From Streptomyces sp. LaPpAH-108 (GTDB lineage Bacteria; Actinomycetota; Actinomycetes; Streptomycetales; Streptomycetaceae), in the NCBI RefSeq assembly GCF_000373625.1, contig NZ_KB891995.1, forward strand, positions 62,001 through 126,000: a stretch of DNA of 64,000 nucleotides. The letters are read 5' to 3'. Positions 9,269 to 18,794 of this stretch are shown piece after piece. The notes under the pieces are model-generated. The model searched no databases and had not been told where the DNA came from. It saw nothing but the letters and a program-made list of their open reading frames with translations. Positions within the stretch are counted from its first letter, which is position 1; the number at the start of each line of letters is the position of its first letter. The position numbers and the translations under genes are program-made.

Positions 9269-9304
9269 TCGAAGGGCCCCACTGCTTGCAGCGGGGCCCT
9301 TCGA
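9269..9304. terminator. Bidirectional terminator between tRNA-Ser and the glucanase gene
   Basis: A 12-bp perfect stem (TCGAAGGGCCCC with GGGGCCCTTCGA) between convergent units. The same core (GAAGGGCCCC) recurs after the tRNA-Ser at 28940. Confidence 0.88.
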
Positions 9305-9322
9305 CGTGTGCGGGGGGCGTTC

Positions 9323-10678
9323 TCAGGCCAACGAGAACTTTTGGGCGCCCGAGCCGTTGCAGTCCCAGATCTGGAGGCGGGTGCCGTTGGCGGTGGCGCC
9401 CGACGGGGAGTCGGCGCAGCGGGCCGTGGTGGGGTTGGAGAGGGAGCCGTCGGGGTTGGCGACCCAGTTCTGGTAGCCGGCGCCGTTGCATGTGGCCAGT
9501 TGGAGCTTGGTGCCGTTCGCGTTGACGCCGCCGGCGATGTCCAGGCACTTGCCGAGGGTCTGCAGGGTCTGGCCGCTCCAGGTCCAGTGCTGGTCCTTGG
9601 CCGCCTGCTGGCAGTCCCACAGCTGGACCGCGGTGCCGTCGCCGCCGGTGTCGTCGCCCGACACGTCCACGCACTTACCGCCGGGCCCGGTGATGGTCTG
9701 GCCGGTCACCGAACCGCCGCCGCCCCCGGAGCCGGGGCCCTTGTTGTAGACGGCCACCGAGTCGATCACCAACTTGCCGCCGGAGACCGTGGCCGCGTTC
9801 GGGCCGCCGCCGAAGGCGTCCGGGAAGCCGCCGCCGATCGCCAGGTCGTAGATGATGAAGAACGGGTGGTCGACCGCGTCCGCCCAGGTCGTCGCGTCCA
9901 CCTGGTTGGCGCTGACGGTGAAGAAGTTGTTCCCGTCGAGGTAGAACCGGATCTGCTCCGGTGAGACCGAGCGGTCGATCTCCGCCGCGTAGTCGTGGAA
10001 GCCGGTCTGGCAGCCGGAGCAGGCGCGTTCGCCGGAGCCGAGGCCGGTCGACTCGTTGCACGGGCCGCCGGGGTTCACCCCGCAGTGGAGGGTGCTGAAG
10101 ACGGAGCTGCGGCCGTTGATGTCCTCCATGATGTCGATCTCGCCGGACTTGGGCCATGTCACACCGGAGCGCAGCGGGGCGCCGAGCATCCAGAACGCCG
10201 GCCAGTAGCCCGCGCCGTTGGCGGTGGTGACGTTGGGCTGCTGGAGGACCGACTCGATGCGGACGACGCCGCCCGCCGCGGCGCCGAAGCCCGCCGACTG
10301 CGTCTCCACGCGCCCGGACGTCCACCCGGAGCGGGGGTCGGAGCCGGAGTGGAGGGCCTGGAGCACCAGGTGCCCCTGGCCGTCGTAGGAGACGTTCGAG
10401 GTGCTGTTGGTCATGGTCTCGATCTCACCGGTGCCGAAGCTGCTGCCCGGGCCGGTGTCGTACTTCCACAGGTTCTGGTCGATGCCGGTTCCGGCGGCAC
10501 CGTTGAAGTCGTCGCTCCAGGTGAGGGTGAAGCCCGACGGCGGCGGGGGCACCGCCGCCTGGGCGTCCAGCGACGCGACGGCGGTGGTCGCCGCGATGAC
10601 CGCGACGACCGACACCAGGTTGAGCGCTCTTCGCCATCTGCCGCGCCGCGGCTCGGCACCGGCACATCTCAGGCGCAT
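9323..10678 (-). CDS. Secreted GH16 endo-beta-1,3-glucanase with ricin-type CBM13
   Basis: Predicted laminarinase that cleaves beta-1,3-glucans outside the cell. Twin-arginine-rich N terminus and hydrophobic core up to about residue 42 (cleavage after AQA), GH16 catalytic domain about 48-312 with the motif EIDIME (nucleophile E180, acid/base E185). A Gly-rich linker is followed by a C-terminal beta-trefoil CBM13 (about 326-451) with repeated Q-x-W-type segments (VQLWDC, LQLATC, LQIWDC). The frame stays open upstream to 11116, but ATG 10678 has a perfect GGAGG site and begins the signal peptide. Likely roles are use of fungal or plant glucan. Confidence 0.92.
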   Translation of the reverse strand: MRLRCAGAEPRRGRWRRALNLVSVVAVIAATTAVASLDAQAAVPPPPSGFTLTWSDDFNGAAGTGIDQNLWKYDTGPGSSFGTGEIETMTNSTSNVSYDGQGHLVLQALHSGSDPRSGWTSGRVETQSAGFGAAAGGVVRIESVLQQPNVTTANGAGYWPAFWMLGAPLRSGVTWPKSGEIDIMEDINGRSSVFSTLHCGVNPGGPCNESTGLGSGERACSGCQTGFHDYAAEIDRSVSPEQIRFYLDGNNFFTVSANQVDATTWADAVDHPFFIIYDLAIGGGFPDAFGGGPNAATVSGGKLVIDSVAVYNKGPGSGGGGGSVTGQTITGPGGKCVDVSGDDTGGDGTAVQLWDCQQAAKDQHWTWSGQTLQTLGKCLDIAGGVNANGTKLQLATCNGAGYQNWVANPDGSLSNPTTARCADSPSGATANGTRLQIWDCNGSGAQKFSLA

Positions 10679-10836
10679 CTGTCGACCTCCGGGGGGAAGG
10701 GCCTGCGTGCTTGCGTGGGGGTCCGCTACGACGTCTCCGGCGGGACAGGCCCGTCGAATGTCATGTACACAGCTTGTCCACGGGACCGGTGCGGGACAAG
10801 GCTGTCGACGCAAGGCTGTCGACCCGTCGAGCGGCC

Positions 10837-11181
10837 TCAGCCGGAGACGGCTCGGCGCCTCCTCCTCGCCCTCGCCAGTCCCGCCTCGACACCGATCGTC
10901 AGAAGCAGCAGCACGAAGCAGCAGACGAGGCCGATCACCCCGCCCAGGGCCACGAGGCCCGGGCGGAGATCCGTACAGGCAAGGGCCGACGAGCAGCCGT
11001 CCGCCCTCGGGGGCGACGGCGGTCCCGTCGACTGAAAGATGACGACGACACAGAGCACGCAGACGACGGCCCCGGCGCCCAGCACGATCCGCCGGACCCG
11101 GCGGCTCCCCCACCACGACAGGAGCCAGCCGACGACGATCGCCGTCGGCAGGGTGAGGAGGTAGAGGAGGATCACGTCCAC
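10837..11181 (-). CDS. Small membrane protein, last of a three-gene set
   Basis: 114 residues with hydrophobic segments at about 2-22, 30-50 and 75-100, a short Cys-containing loop between the second and third, and a very Arg-rich C terminus (ARARRRRRAV) that should be cytoplasmic. The GTG start overlaps the last 10 bases of the preceding gene, so translation is probably coupled. No family recognised. Its membership in the cluster with the DUF1906-type protein and the Tat protein suggests an envelope role, but this is inference only. Confidence 0.65.
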   Translation of the reverse strand: MDVILLYLLTLPTAIVVGWLLSWWGSRRVRRIVLGAGAVVCVLCVVVIFQSTGPPSPPRADGCSSALACTDLRPGLVALGGVIGLVCCFVLLLLTIGVEAGLARARRRRRAVSG

Positions 11182-12203
11182 GCGGAATCGCTCCGCGACA
11201 TGGAGGTGCGGCCGGTCTGCCGCTGGGTGACGTGATTGCCCATGTCGATCAACGCTACCGTCGGGTGCTTGACGGTCGGCAGATCACCCGTCGGCTTCCG
11301 CGTCCTCACCTTCAGTTCGAGGTCGAGCCGGTCACCTGACGTGAGCCTCGCCCTCGTGGTCCAGCGGGTCTCGAACAGCGTGGCGGTCCGGGTGGCCGAC
11401 AAGAGTCGTACGCCCGCGTCGTACGCCTTGTTGTCGAGCCGGGCGCTGACGATCTTGACGTCGGAGACGACCTGGGGGTCCAGCGCGACGGAGAAGGACG
11501 CGGGCACGGGGGCGGTGCCCGGTCCGACGCTGTCCAGCGTGATCCGCGCCGGGTAGTAGTACCACCGCTTGCCGTTCGCCCACTCGCGGCGGTTCCACAC
11601 GCCGCTGACCTCCAGGCCCCACGGCATGGCGACACCGCCGAAGGAGTGCGGGCGGCCGGGCTGGAGGCTCCGCCGTCCACGCGGCTTGCCGTGCTGGTGG
11701 CCCACGGCCGCGCTGGCGTCCGCGGGCCCGACGACCAGGTCGCGCGGGTAGAGGACGGGGAACGCGGTCCCCACGACGACCACCGGGTCGCTGCCCGCGG
11801 GGAGCGCTTCGGTGAAGGTGACCGTACAGGTCGTGAGCGCGGTCTTGGGGTCGGTGGTGACGGAGCTCGTCGCGCGCACCCGCCGGTCACCGGCGGTGGC
11901 CACCGCGCCGGGCAGCGGGGAGTACAGCCGGGGGTCGTAGGCGATGGCCACCTGGGTACCGGCCGGGAGATCCGTACCCGCGTGCCGGACCTGTACGGCC
12001 AGCTGTCTGGGGAACGCGGCGGGCTGGACGCCGACGCGGGGGAGCACCACGACCGGGCTCGCCCCGACGGGGACCAGCGTCACGTCGGCGGGCGCGGCGG
12101 CGGCCCACGCCGTTCCCGGACCGGCGACCGTGACGGCGGCGACGCCCAGGGTCAGACCTCCGAGGACCAGGACCTGGCGGCGGGTGACCTTCGAGTCGTT
12201 CAT
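11172..12203 (-). CDS. Tat-exported protein of unknown function
   Basis: 343 residues. N terminus NDSKVTRRQVLVLGG with a hydrophobic stretch and AWA cleavage site is a good twin-arginine signal (about 34 residues). The mature part is beta-rich, with VVVLPRVGV, ITLDSVGPG and DLELKVRTRKPTGD, and no catalytic motif that I recognise; it reads like two immunoglobulin-like domains. The ATG lies one base after the stop of the upstream DUF1906 gene, whose 3' end supplies the ribosome site, and its own stop overlaps the next gene. The three genes are therefore tightly coupled. Possibly a cell-wall-associated partner of the upstream glycosidase-like protein. Confidence 0.75.
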   Translation of the reverse strand: MNDSKVTRRQVLVLGGLTLGVAAVTVAGPGTAWAAAAPADVTLVPVGASPVVVLPRVGVQPAAFPRQLAVQVRHAGTDLPAGTQVAIAYDPRLYSPLPGAVATAGDRRVRATSSVTTDPKTALTTCTVTFTEALPAGSDPVVVVGTAFPVLYPRDLVVGPADASAAVGHQHGKPRGRRSLQPGRPHSFGGVAMPWGLEVSGVWNRREWANGKRWYYYPARITLDSVGPGTAPVPASFSVALDPQVVSDVKIVSARLDNKAYDAGVRLLSATRTATLFETRWTTRARLTSGDRLDLELKVRTRKPTGDLPTVKHPTVALIDMGNHVTQRQTGRTSMSRSDSAWT

Positions 12204-12204
12204 G

Positions 12205-14577
12205 TCAGTCCATTCCCGTGCAGTAGTGGACGATGGCGTCCCGGAAAGCCGACGCCACACCGGAGACCGCGGCGTCGGACATGAACTCGGGGGACGGGCA
12301 GGTCACCGACTGGGTGGTCTCGGCCCAGAACGCCGTGCGGATGACGACCATCTCCCCATGGGAGTCACCACCGGTCATCGCGCTCGTGGCGGCGTCCTTC
12401 ACCGTCTGGGGAGAGCTGCCGAACCGGAGCGAGTAGAACGACCCGCGCCGTACGGCGGCCGTGACGGGCGAGGCGTAGTCCGCCTTGAAGCTCGTCGACA
12501 ACGCGGTGCCGGAGCCCTGCCTGACGGGGACGCCCAGGATCCAGGCGTCCAGGTCGGCGAGGACGTCGTCGAGGGAGAAGTACGTGCTGTCGCCCTTGGC
12601 GCCGATCTGGTTCACGGCGAAGTCGTACGCCTGGTCGTCGGGGAGGCCGCTCATGTAGAACTGCGCCAGCACGCTGACGAGATCGCCGCCCCAGGTCCCG
12701 AAGTCGGCCAGGTTGGCGGAGGTGAGGTCGTCCACGAGGCCGGTGGTGACGACGGCGCCGAAGGAGGCGCCGAAGTGGTCGATGTCGGAGTCCCACAGCA
12801 GGTCCGGGTCGCGGAGCGGGCCCGCGTACGGCTGGCCGGGATAGCCGTTGACGAAGTCGATGAAGCCCTGGTCGAGTTCGCCGAAGACCGTGTCCGAACC
12901 CGTGAACACGTACTTCGACGTACGGGCCCGGAAGTACTGCGCGACCAGCTCCTGCGCGGACCGGGAGGTGTGTCCCTGGTCCCGCCACTGACCGGCTCTC
13001 GCCTCGACCCAGATCAGATACGTGTAGAAGGCGTCGTTGGGGTCGCGCGGGCGGGTCACGCTGTTGATGCCCGGGTCCATGCCGGAGGCGATGTCGTTGT
13101 CGATCTCCACGGCGCCGCTGGTGCCCGCGGCCAGCGTGAAGTCCTTGATCTGGTCGAAGGCCCAGTTGTCCGGGAGCGGATAGCCGAGGTTCCCGCTGTA
13201 GCCGGTCGACATTCCGCTGACGAAACTCCGGGTGGTGAGACCCGCGGCCTGGAGGCGGATGCAGGTGTTGCGGCATCCGTACACGCCGATCGCGTACTGG
13301 TTGCCCATCTCGCTCATTCCGGCGCTGACGCCCTGGAAGTGCGGAATGATCGCGCTGGTGATGTCGTCGTCGGTGGCGTCGAAATCGACCGAGAAATAGA
13401 TGACCGTGCCGTACGGTATGCCGAAACCGTTCGCTGCCTGGGCCGCGTCTTTTCCGGCCGCCTGGCCCTGCGGGAAGCTGAAGTCGTTGAGCGCGTTTCC
13501 CTCGTCCTGGTAGATGGGGAAGAGGGAGAGGCCCTTGTCGAATATGAGCGCTATCTCGGAGTTGGTCAGCACCTTGTTCGTGCCGCCGATGAGATAGCGG
13601 CCGACGGTGGAGTAGCCGTTCTCCTTCACCGTCTGGATCGTCGTCGGGTTCAGCGGGTACATGCAGTCGAACGCGGTGCCCTTGCGGTCCGGATCGCCGG
13701 TCGACACCAGGAGCGACATCCAGGTCGCGTAGTCGCCGGCGCCGGTGGGCTGGAGCGAGCTGAACTGCTGGAAGGCGGTCACCGTGGCGGCCAGTTCGGA
13801 GGTGAACGTCCCGCCGCCGTCGCCCCAGTGGGCGTCGTAGCCATTGAACGCGACGGCGCTCTGGAACAGCCGCACCCATCCGGCCGACCCGGCGTCGTGC
13901 GAGCCGCTGGAGACGTACGCGGTCGTCTTGAGCGCGCCTTCGGTGGTGGGGCCGAGGGAGCCCGTCACCTGGCTGTCCGTCAGCCCCATCTGGTACTGGA
14001 TGGCCAGGACGAGGGCCTGCTGGACGTTGCGGGAGAAGTGGCCGTCGCACGGGCCGATGAAGAACTGGCCCTTCTGGTAGTACGCGTCGTTGAGCCACCG
14101 CTGACAGGTCTGGATCATGCGCGAGCCGCCGGACGTGAGCACGTACGCGTCCATGGTCAGCAGCGCCTTGAAGACCTTCGGCTCCACGTTGTAGATCTGC
14201 AGGTCCGGCTGCTGCGGGCCCGGCAGGCCCATGTCCGCGACCAGCGCGGTCAGGCCGCTGCCGGTGTCCACGTTGAAGCCGCCGTCGATGTCACCGCCGC
14301 TGTAGCCCTTGCAGTAGAGGGCCGCCTCCGCGATGGTCCGCATGTTGATGTTGCCGGAATCCCGCCCGACCGGTCCGTACGCCTTCAGATCCGCCCACGT
14401 CGTCGGCCCGAAACTGTCGGACAGCGCGGTGATGCCGAGTTCGTGCTGGAGCGCCCGGGTGAGGGAGTAGATCGTCTCCCACCCTGTCATTCCGTTCTCG
14501 GTGCACGGGTGGTACCCGGACACCCCCGCGTAGGTCGCATTGACCCATTTCTGCGCCTTGAGAACCATCTGATCCAT
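12205..14577 (-). CDS. DUF1906 glycoside-hydrolase-like protein with peptidoglycan-binding-like modules
   Basis: 790 residues from ATG 14577, which has GAAGGG 7 bases upstream. Residues about 5-300 contain up to three modules like peptidoglycan-binding repeats (LKAQKWVNATY, IQTCQRWLNDAYY, VRLFQSAVAFNGY). Residues about 305-500 match the DUF1906 (Rv2525c-like) TIM-barrel: GYSTVGRYLIGG, IYFSVDFDATDDD and EIDND, with acidic residues in the expected active-site places. The last 290 residues are unassigned. DUF1906 proteins are usually exported, yet no signal peptide is visible here, while the next gene has a Tat signal. Predicted to act on peptidoglycan or a related glycan; substrate unknown. Confidence 0.75.
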   Translation of the reverse strand: MDQMVLKAQKWVNATYAGVSGYHPCTENGMTGWETIYSLTRALQHELGITALSDSFGPTTWADLKAYGPVGRDSGNINMRTIAEAALYCKGYSGGDIDGGFNVDTGSGLTALVADMGLPGPQQPDLQIYNVEPKVFKALLTMDAYVLTSGGSRMIQTCQRWLNDAYYQKGQFFIGPCDGHFSRNVQQALVLAIQYQMGLTDSQVTGSLGPTTEGALKTTAYVSSGSHDAGSAGWVRLFQSAVAFNGYDAHWGDGGGTFTSELAATVTAFQQFSSLQPTGAGDYATWMSLLVSTGDPDRKGTAFDCMYPLNPTTIQTVKENGYSTVGRYLIGGTNKVLTNSEIALIFDKGLSLFPIYQDEGNALNDFSFPQGQAAGKDAAQAANGFGIPYGTVIYFSVDFDATDDDITSAIIPHFQGVSAGMSEMGNQYAIGVYGCRNTCIRLQAAGLTTRSFVSGMSTGYSGNLGYPLPDNWAFDQIKDFTLAAGTSGAVEIDNDIASGMDPGINSVTRPRDPNDAFYTYLIWVEARAGQWRDQGHTSRSAQELVAQYFRARTSKYVFTGSDTVFGELDQGFIDFVNGYPGQPYAGPLRDPDLLWDSDIDHFGASFGAVVTTGLVDDLTSANLADFGTWGGDLVSVLAQFYMSGLPDDQAYDFAVNQIGAKGDSTYFSLDDVLADLDAWILGVPVRQGSGTALSTSFKADYASPVTAAVRRGSFYSLRFGSSPQTVKDAATSAMTGGDSHGEMVVIRTAFWAETTQSVTCPSPEFMSDAAVSGVASAFRDAIVHYCTGMD

Positions 14578-14997
14578 GGGCGGCCCTTCTCTATACCGAT
14601 GTGAAGCTACATGTACATGCAAATGACACGGATGAAGCTTCTGTGGATCACCAAGAAAGACCTAGGGTTCTTCAAAGTCCGGCGATAATTCCGGGCGGCT
14701 TCCCTCACTTGAAGGCCCGGATCATCCGCATTGCATGCATTCGACGCGAGCGGCCCTCATGCAGAAATGGGCGGGCGGGTTCCATGCGCCCCGTGGAGAT
14801 TTTCCCAAGCCATGAGGGAAGAAGCGGATCAACAGTGAAAAAGCGCGCGGGCCGTCGGGGTGTCCGGGCCCCGGGTCCGTCGTCAGGCAGGAGGCGGCGC
14901 TGGCACAAGACGCGTGCGAGGCAAGCGCATTGGACCAGGATCCCCGGCCCGAATTGGACCTCGAAGGCGTGCCACCCCCGCGCGTAGCGTCGCTCGC
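14578..14997. other. Intergenic region between divergent genes
   Basis: 420 bases, less GC-rich than its surroundings up to about 14760. It must hold the promoter of the leftward cluster: TATAGA lies just before the ribosome site and the palindrome CATGTACATG lies about 20 bases further out. The right end holds the leaderless-type promoter of the next gene. No RNA gene seen. Confidence 0.5.
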
Positions 14998-15630
14998 ATG
15001 ACCACCGACGCGTCAACGAACCAGTCCCGTACCCGAGTCGACTTCTACTTCGATCCCGCCTGTCCGTTCGCCTGGATCAGCTCGCGGTGGGTGCTCGAAG
15101 TGGAGCCGTTGCGGGATCTCGATGTGCGGTTTCACGTCATGAGTCTTCATCTGCACAACGAGGGGAACGAACTGCCGGAGTGGTACCGGGACTTGGTCGA
15201 CCGGTCTCTCGGCCCTGTCAGGGTCGCCGTCGCGGCGGCCGAGGCTCACGGCGAGGGCGTGTTGCGGGAGTTGTACACCGCCCTCGGCAACCGCATCCAC
15301 CGCGAGGGGAACAAGGACTTCGACGCCGTGGTCGTAGAGGCGCTGGCCGAGGTCGAGTTGCCCGGGGAGCTGGTAGCGGCGGCGCACGGTACCGCGTACG
15401 ACGAGGCCCTGCGGCGCAGCCATGACGCGGGGAAGGACCCGGCGGCCGGGGGTTACGTCGGGACGCCCACCCTGCACATCGACGGGACGGCCTTCTTCGG
15501 GCCCGTGCTCAACAGCATCCCGCGTGGTGAGGAGGCGGCCCGGCTCTTCGACGCCGTGCGGACGCTCGCCGCGCACCCGGACTTCTTCGAGCTGAAGCGG
15601 GAGCGGACGGGGAGCCTCAGTTTCGACTGA
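14998..15630 (+). CDS. DsbA-family thioredoxin-fold oxidoreductase (Rv2466c-like)
   Basis: 210 residues with the DsbA-like fold: [20 protein letters not shown] places a CPFAW active site near residue 22, and the cis-Pro side is [11 protein letters not shown]. This resembles mycothiol-dependent nitroreductases of the Rv2466c type, cytosolic enzymes that use the first Cys to react with mycothiol. The second Cys of a CxxC is absent (Cys-Pro-Phe-Ala). The start at ATG 14998 has no ribosome site but has TAGCGT exactly 7 bases upstream, so it is probably leaderless. Upstream in-frame codons from 14860 are not convincing. The nitroreductase role is family-based. Confidence 0.85.
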   Translation: MTTDASTNQSRTRVDFYFDPACPFAWISSRWVLEVEPLRDLDVRFHVMSLHLHNEGNELPEWYRDLVDRSLGPVRVAVAAAEAHGEGVLRELYTALGNRIHREGNKDFDAVVVEALAEVELPGELVAAAHGTAYDEALRRSHDAGKDPAAGGYVGTPTLHIDGTAFFGPVLNSIPRGEEAARLFDAVRTLAAHPDFFELKRERTGSLSFD

Positions 15631-16231
15631 GCGCCAGTCGTCGTACGCCCTCCGTCACCCCCGCCACCACCTCCTCCGGCGGTACGTCCCGCAGCCCCTG
15701 TGTCCGTGCTGTCAGCGGGAGTTCGACCTGGACGCCGCCCTCCGGGGTCAGGTTCACCGGGTTGCGGGGGTGGAGGCCGCGGAGGCCGGGCGGGATCTCC
15801 GAAAGGTCTGTCACCGGGGTGAAGGACGGGGTCAGGGTGCGCAGGGCCTCGGCCAGGGTCTCCGCCGCCGCGCGGTTGGTGCCGCCCAGGAAGATCGAGG
15901 CGGGGGTCGCCGGTCTCAGGTGGCCGTGCAGGGAGACCGTCAGGGACACGGCCGACACGAATGTCGCCAGCGTCCGCGACGGTGCCTCCGCCAGGAGGTG
16001 GGACGAGATGTGGACCGGCGGCGCGAGCGGCTGGGTGAAGATCAGGCACGTCGCACCGGTCCGCGCCGCCACCTCCTCCGCCAGTTCCGCCGTGCCGCCC
16101 TCCACGTCGCCGTGCAGGGCGAGCAGGCCCAGACGGGAGGGGCGGGGAGTCAGGCGCAGGACGAGATCCGTGCCGTCCAGGCGCAGCCGTTCGGTCGTCG
16201 TGTTCCCCGGGGTGTCCATCGGCATCGGCAT
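15617..16231 (-). CDS. Poly-gamma-glutamate hydrolase-family protein
   Basis: 204 residues. [20 protein letters not shown] resembles the HGGxIExGT zinc-binding region of the PghP family (phage poly-gamma-glutamate hydrolases and bacterial relatives), with one Gly replaced by Asp. SLHGH near the middle supplies further His. No signal peptide. The ATG at 16231 sits behind GGGAGGAG; a second ATG two codons later is equally spaced on the other side. Its 3' end overlaps the convergent DsbA-like gene by 14 bases. It is the second gene after the CopC-CopD fusion (19 bases apart), so probably co-transcribed; the functional link is unclear. Confidence 0.7.
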   Translation of the reverse strand: MPMPMDTPGNTTTERLRLDGTDLVLRLTPRPSRLGLLALHGDVEGGTAELAEEVAARTGATCLIFTQPLAPPVHISSHLLAEAPSRTLATFVSAVSLTVSLHGHLRPATPASIFLGGTNRAAAETLAEALRTLTPSFTPVTDLSEIPPGLRGLHPRNPVNLTPEGGVQVELPLTARTQGLRDVPPEEVVAGVTEGVRRLALSRN

Positions 16232-16250
16232 CGCTCCTCCCACACCCGTC

Positions 16251-18101
16251 TCAACGACCCACCCGCACCGACCGCTCCACCGTCACCTGATCCAGCTCCG
16301 ACACCCGCACCGTCGCCTTCATCGTCCACGTGCCCGGCATCGGCAGGCTGAAGGTGTCCGCCGCCCAGTAGCCCCCCCGGTTCGTGACCTTGGTGTCCAG
16401 CGGGCCGAGGTCGCGGCTGGGCAGGACGAAGGCGATCCGCAGCTCGGGGACCGAGGCCAGGCCGCCGTCCGGGCCGTAGACCACCGCCTGGACGGAGTTG
16501 GGGCCGACCCGGCCGGGGTCCAGGGTGATCTGGACCTGGCCGCGTCCGCCGGGGGCGCCGGTGTCGAAGGGAATCGTGGTGACCGAGGCGGACGGGATAC
16601 CGGCGACCCCCGCCCCGGCACCCGCACCGGCCCCGCTCGACTCCTCCGCCGCCCGCCCCGGCAACGTGCTGGTCAGCAGCGTCGTCAGCACCAGCACCAC
16701 CACCCCCACGGCCGCCTCCGCCAGCACCGAGCGCCGTAGATAGGTCAGCGTGAGCGAGGGAGAGACCGGCTCGGGCGCCTCCAAGGCCGCCGGTGCCCCC
16801 GCCCCCTCCAGCACCCGCACCCGCTCCGCCGCCACCGGCCGCCGCGCGAGGCTCGCCGTCCATACCCGCGACCACGCCGCCGCCAGGAGCAGCAGCACGA
16901 CCGCCGCCAGCTTCGCGAGCAGGATGCGGCCGTACGACGTGCCGGTGAGCGCCTGCCAGGAGCCGAGGCCGCGCCAGGACTGGTAGGTGCCGGTGATCAC
17001 CAGGACGACGACCGAGGTCAGGGCCACGCGGGAGAAGCGGGTGACCACGCGCGGGGGCAGCGCCTCCGGGTCCGTCGCGCGGCGCAGGGTGAGCAGCAGC
17101 GCGGCCAGGCCGCCGAGCCACGCCGCCGTGGCCAGCAGGTGCAGCGTGGTGGAGGCGAGGGCGACCGGGACCTGGAGGCCCGCCGAGGCGTGGTCGGACG
17201 CCGACCAGGTGAGGGCGAGGGCCACGGAGAGCAGCACGGCCGCCGTGAGGGCCGCCCGGCGCGGTACCCGGCGGCGCCAGTGCCGCAGGGTCAGCGCGCC
17301 CGCCGCCGCGATCAGCAGCAACAGCAGCCGGACCAGGAGGAGTTCACCCGGGCGCGTGGTCATCGTGCGGCTCAGGAGCGAGAACGCGTTCGCCGGGCTC
17401 GTGCCCTCCTCGTACGGCCCTCGCAGCACGAGCAGCGCGAGCGTCGTCCCCAGCAGGGTCCACGCCCCCACCAGCAGCAGCGGGCGCAGATGACCCCGGC
17501 TCGGCGGACGGCAGTACACCGCGAACGCGGCCGTGCCGAGCAGCAGCGCCATCGCCAGGTACGCGAGGTAGCGGGCGATGTTGTAGAGGCCGGTGGTGGT
17601 CTGGTTCTCGGTGCGCTCGGGGAGGGCGGTGACCGGGGTGGCCGTGCGCTCGCCGACGGAGAAGGTGAGGGCGCCGGAGACCGGGTGGCTGTCGGCCGAG
17701 ACCACCCGCCAGGCGACCGTGTACGTGCCCTTGCCGAGACGGGCGGGCAGGGCGAGGCGGGCGGTGTCGGAGCGGCCGGGAGCGTGGCCGGCCTCGCCGG
17801 TGCGCAGACGGTGGTTGCGGGGGTCGTAGACCCGGAACGAGTCGGTCAGCAGGCCGACCGACTCGCTGAAGGTGAGGGTCAGCTCGCGCGGGGCCCGCTG
17901 GAGAACCGTTCCGTCGGCCGGGTCGGAGCCCCGCAGCGTGGCGTGTGCGGAGGCGGGGACGGCGGCGCCGAGCACGAGCAGGACGAGGGCGGCGCAGGCG
18001 GTGAGCGCCCCACGCAGCAGCCCGTACGGCGTCATGGACCACAGCGGGGCCGTGGTCCACCGCACCCCGCGCCGCCGCCGCTCCCGCTCCGCACCGCGCA
18101 C
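16251..18101 (-). CDS. CopC-CopD fusion, copper handling membrane protein
   Basis: 616 residues. Signal peptide ending PASA at about residue 52 so that mature protein starts with His (HATLRGSDPADG), the Cu(II) ligand of CopC; a second His lies in SADSHPVSG. CopC spans about 53-150. CopD follows with about eight membrane helices (roughly 165-490), including SDHASAG and the LHLLATAAWLGG segment typical of CopD. A C-terminal extracellular YtkA-like domain ends the protein (about 500-616). Likely imports or buffers copper. The GTG start has GGAGGG 8 bases upstream; ATG 18035 lacks one. Operon with the following PghP-like gene. Confidence 0.9.
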   Translation of the reverse strand: MRGAERERRRRGVRWTTAPLWSMTPYGLLRGALTACAALVLLVLGAAVPASAHATLRGSDPADGTVLQRAPRELTLTFSESVGLLTDSFRVYDPRNHRLRTGEAGHAPGRSDTARLALPARLGKGTYTVAWRVVSADSHPVSGALTFSVGERTATPVTALPERTENQTTTGLYNIARYLAYLAMALLLGTAAFAVYCRPPSRGHLRPLLLVGAWTLLGTTLALLVLRGPYEEGTSPANAFSLLSRTMTTRPGELLLVRLLLLLIAAAGALTLRHWRRRVPRRAALTAAVLLSVALALTWSASDHASAGLQVPVALASTTLHLLATAAWLGGLAALLLTLRRATDPEALPPRVVTRFSRVALTSVVVLVITGTYQSWRGLGSWQALTGTSYGRILLAKLAAVVLLLLAAAWSRVWTASLARRPVAAERVRVLEGAGAPAALEAPEPVSPSLTLTYLRRSVLAEAAVGVVVLVLTTLLTSTLPGRAAEESSGAGAGAGAGVAGIPSASVTTIPFDTGAPGGRGQVQITLDPGRVGPNSVQAVVYGPDGGLASVPELRIAFVLPSRDLGPLDTKVTNRGGYWAADTFSLPMPGTWTMKATVRVSELDQVTVERSVRVGR

Positions 18102-18179
18102 GTCGTCCGCCCTCCGCGTCCCGCGCGTGACCGTGTGTCCCGCGTGTCCCGTTACGTACGGACGCCGGTGGCGTCGCGC

Positions 18180-18794
18180 TCACACGGTAACGGTGCCGCT
18201 TCCGGCCGCGAGCGCCGTCTCCCGGGTCAGGAAGGCCAGTTGGGCCCGCTTCTCGGGGAGGTACACGTCCGGGAGGTCGATCTCCGGGAGGACGACCTCG
18301 GGTCCGGTGGTGAAGCCCTGGCGGGCGAAGCGGGCGATGGCCTTGGTGTTGCGCACGTCCGGGTCGACCACCACCCGCTCGCGGTCGAGCACGACCAGGA
18401 CGTACGTCGCGATCGCGGTCAGCAGGGCGGAGGTCCAGCCGGGGCGGTGGCCGTCCGCTCCGGCAGGGGCGAGCAGGAGGTGGACGCCGATGTCGCCGGG
18501 GCGGACCTCGTAGACCTCGCTGACCCGGTCGGCGGCGGGCTCGTAGGTCTGGAGCAGGGCGACGGGCTCGTCGTCCTTGGTGACGAGGTGGGCGTGGTGG
18601 GTGTCGAGTCCTGCCATGTGGGCGTAGATCTCGGCTACTTGGGCCCGGGTGAGGCCGTTCATGCCCCAGAACGCGGCGCGTTCCTCGCTCACCCAGGCGT
18701 GGATCACCCCGGCGTCGGCGGCCGGGTCCAGGGGGCGGATGCGGACGGTGCCGAAGCCGGGCAGGGGCTGCTCGAAGGAGTTCTGGTCAGACAT
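18180..18794 (-). CDS. IucB/AlcB-family acetyltransferase (siderophore type)
   Basis: 204 residues of the GNAT fold used by IucB, RhbD and DesC to acylate hydroxylamines during hydroxamate siderophore assembly. Seen: FWGMNGLT, GDIGVHLLLAPAG and VVDPDVRNTKAIARFARQGF, the acyl-CoA and substrate-binding motifs. Its ATG overlaps the stop of the upstream acylase by 8 bases, so the two are coupled, and the pair lies behind an iron box. No NIS synthetase or monooxygenase gene is in the window, so it may feed a pathway encoded elsewhere. Confidence 0.85.
   Translation of the reverse strand: MSDQNSFEQPLPGFGTVRIRPLDPAADAGVIHAWVSEERAAFWGMNGLTRAQVAEIYAHMAGLDTHHAHLVTKDDEPVALLQTYEPAADRVSEVYEVRPGDIGVHLLLAPAGADGHRPGWTSALLTAIATYVLVVLDRERVVVDPDVRNTKAIARFARQGFTTGPEVVLPEIDLPDVYLPEKRAQLAFLTRETALAAGSGTVTV

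Noticed and set aside
10679-11116. N-terminal extension of the glucanase to 11116
   Set aside because: It would put the signal peptide in the middle of the protein and overlap the small membrane gene; ATG 10678 has a strong ribosome site.
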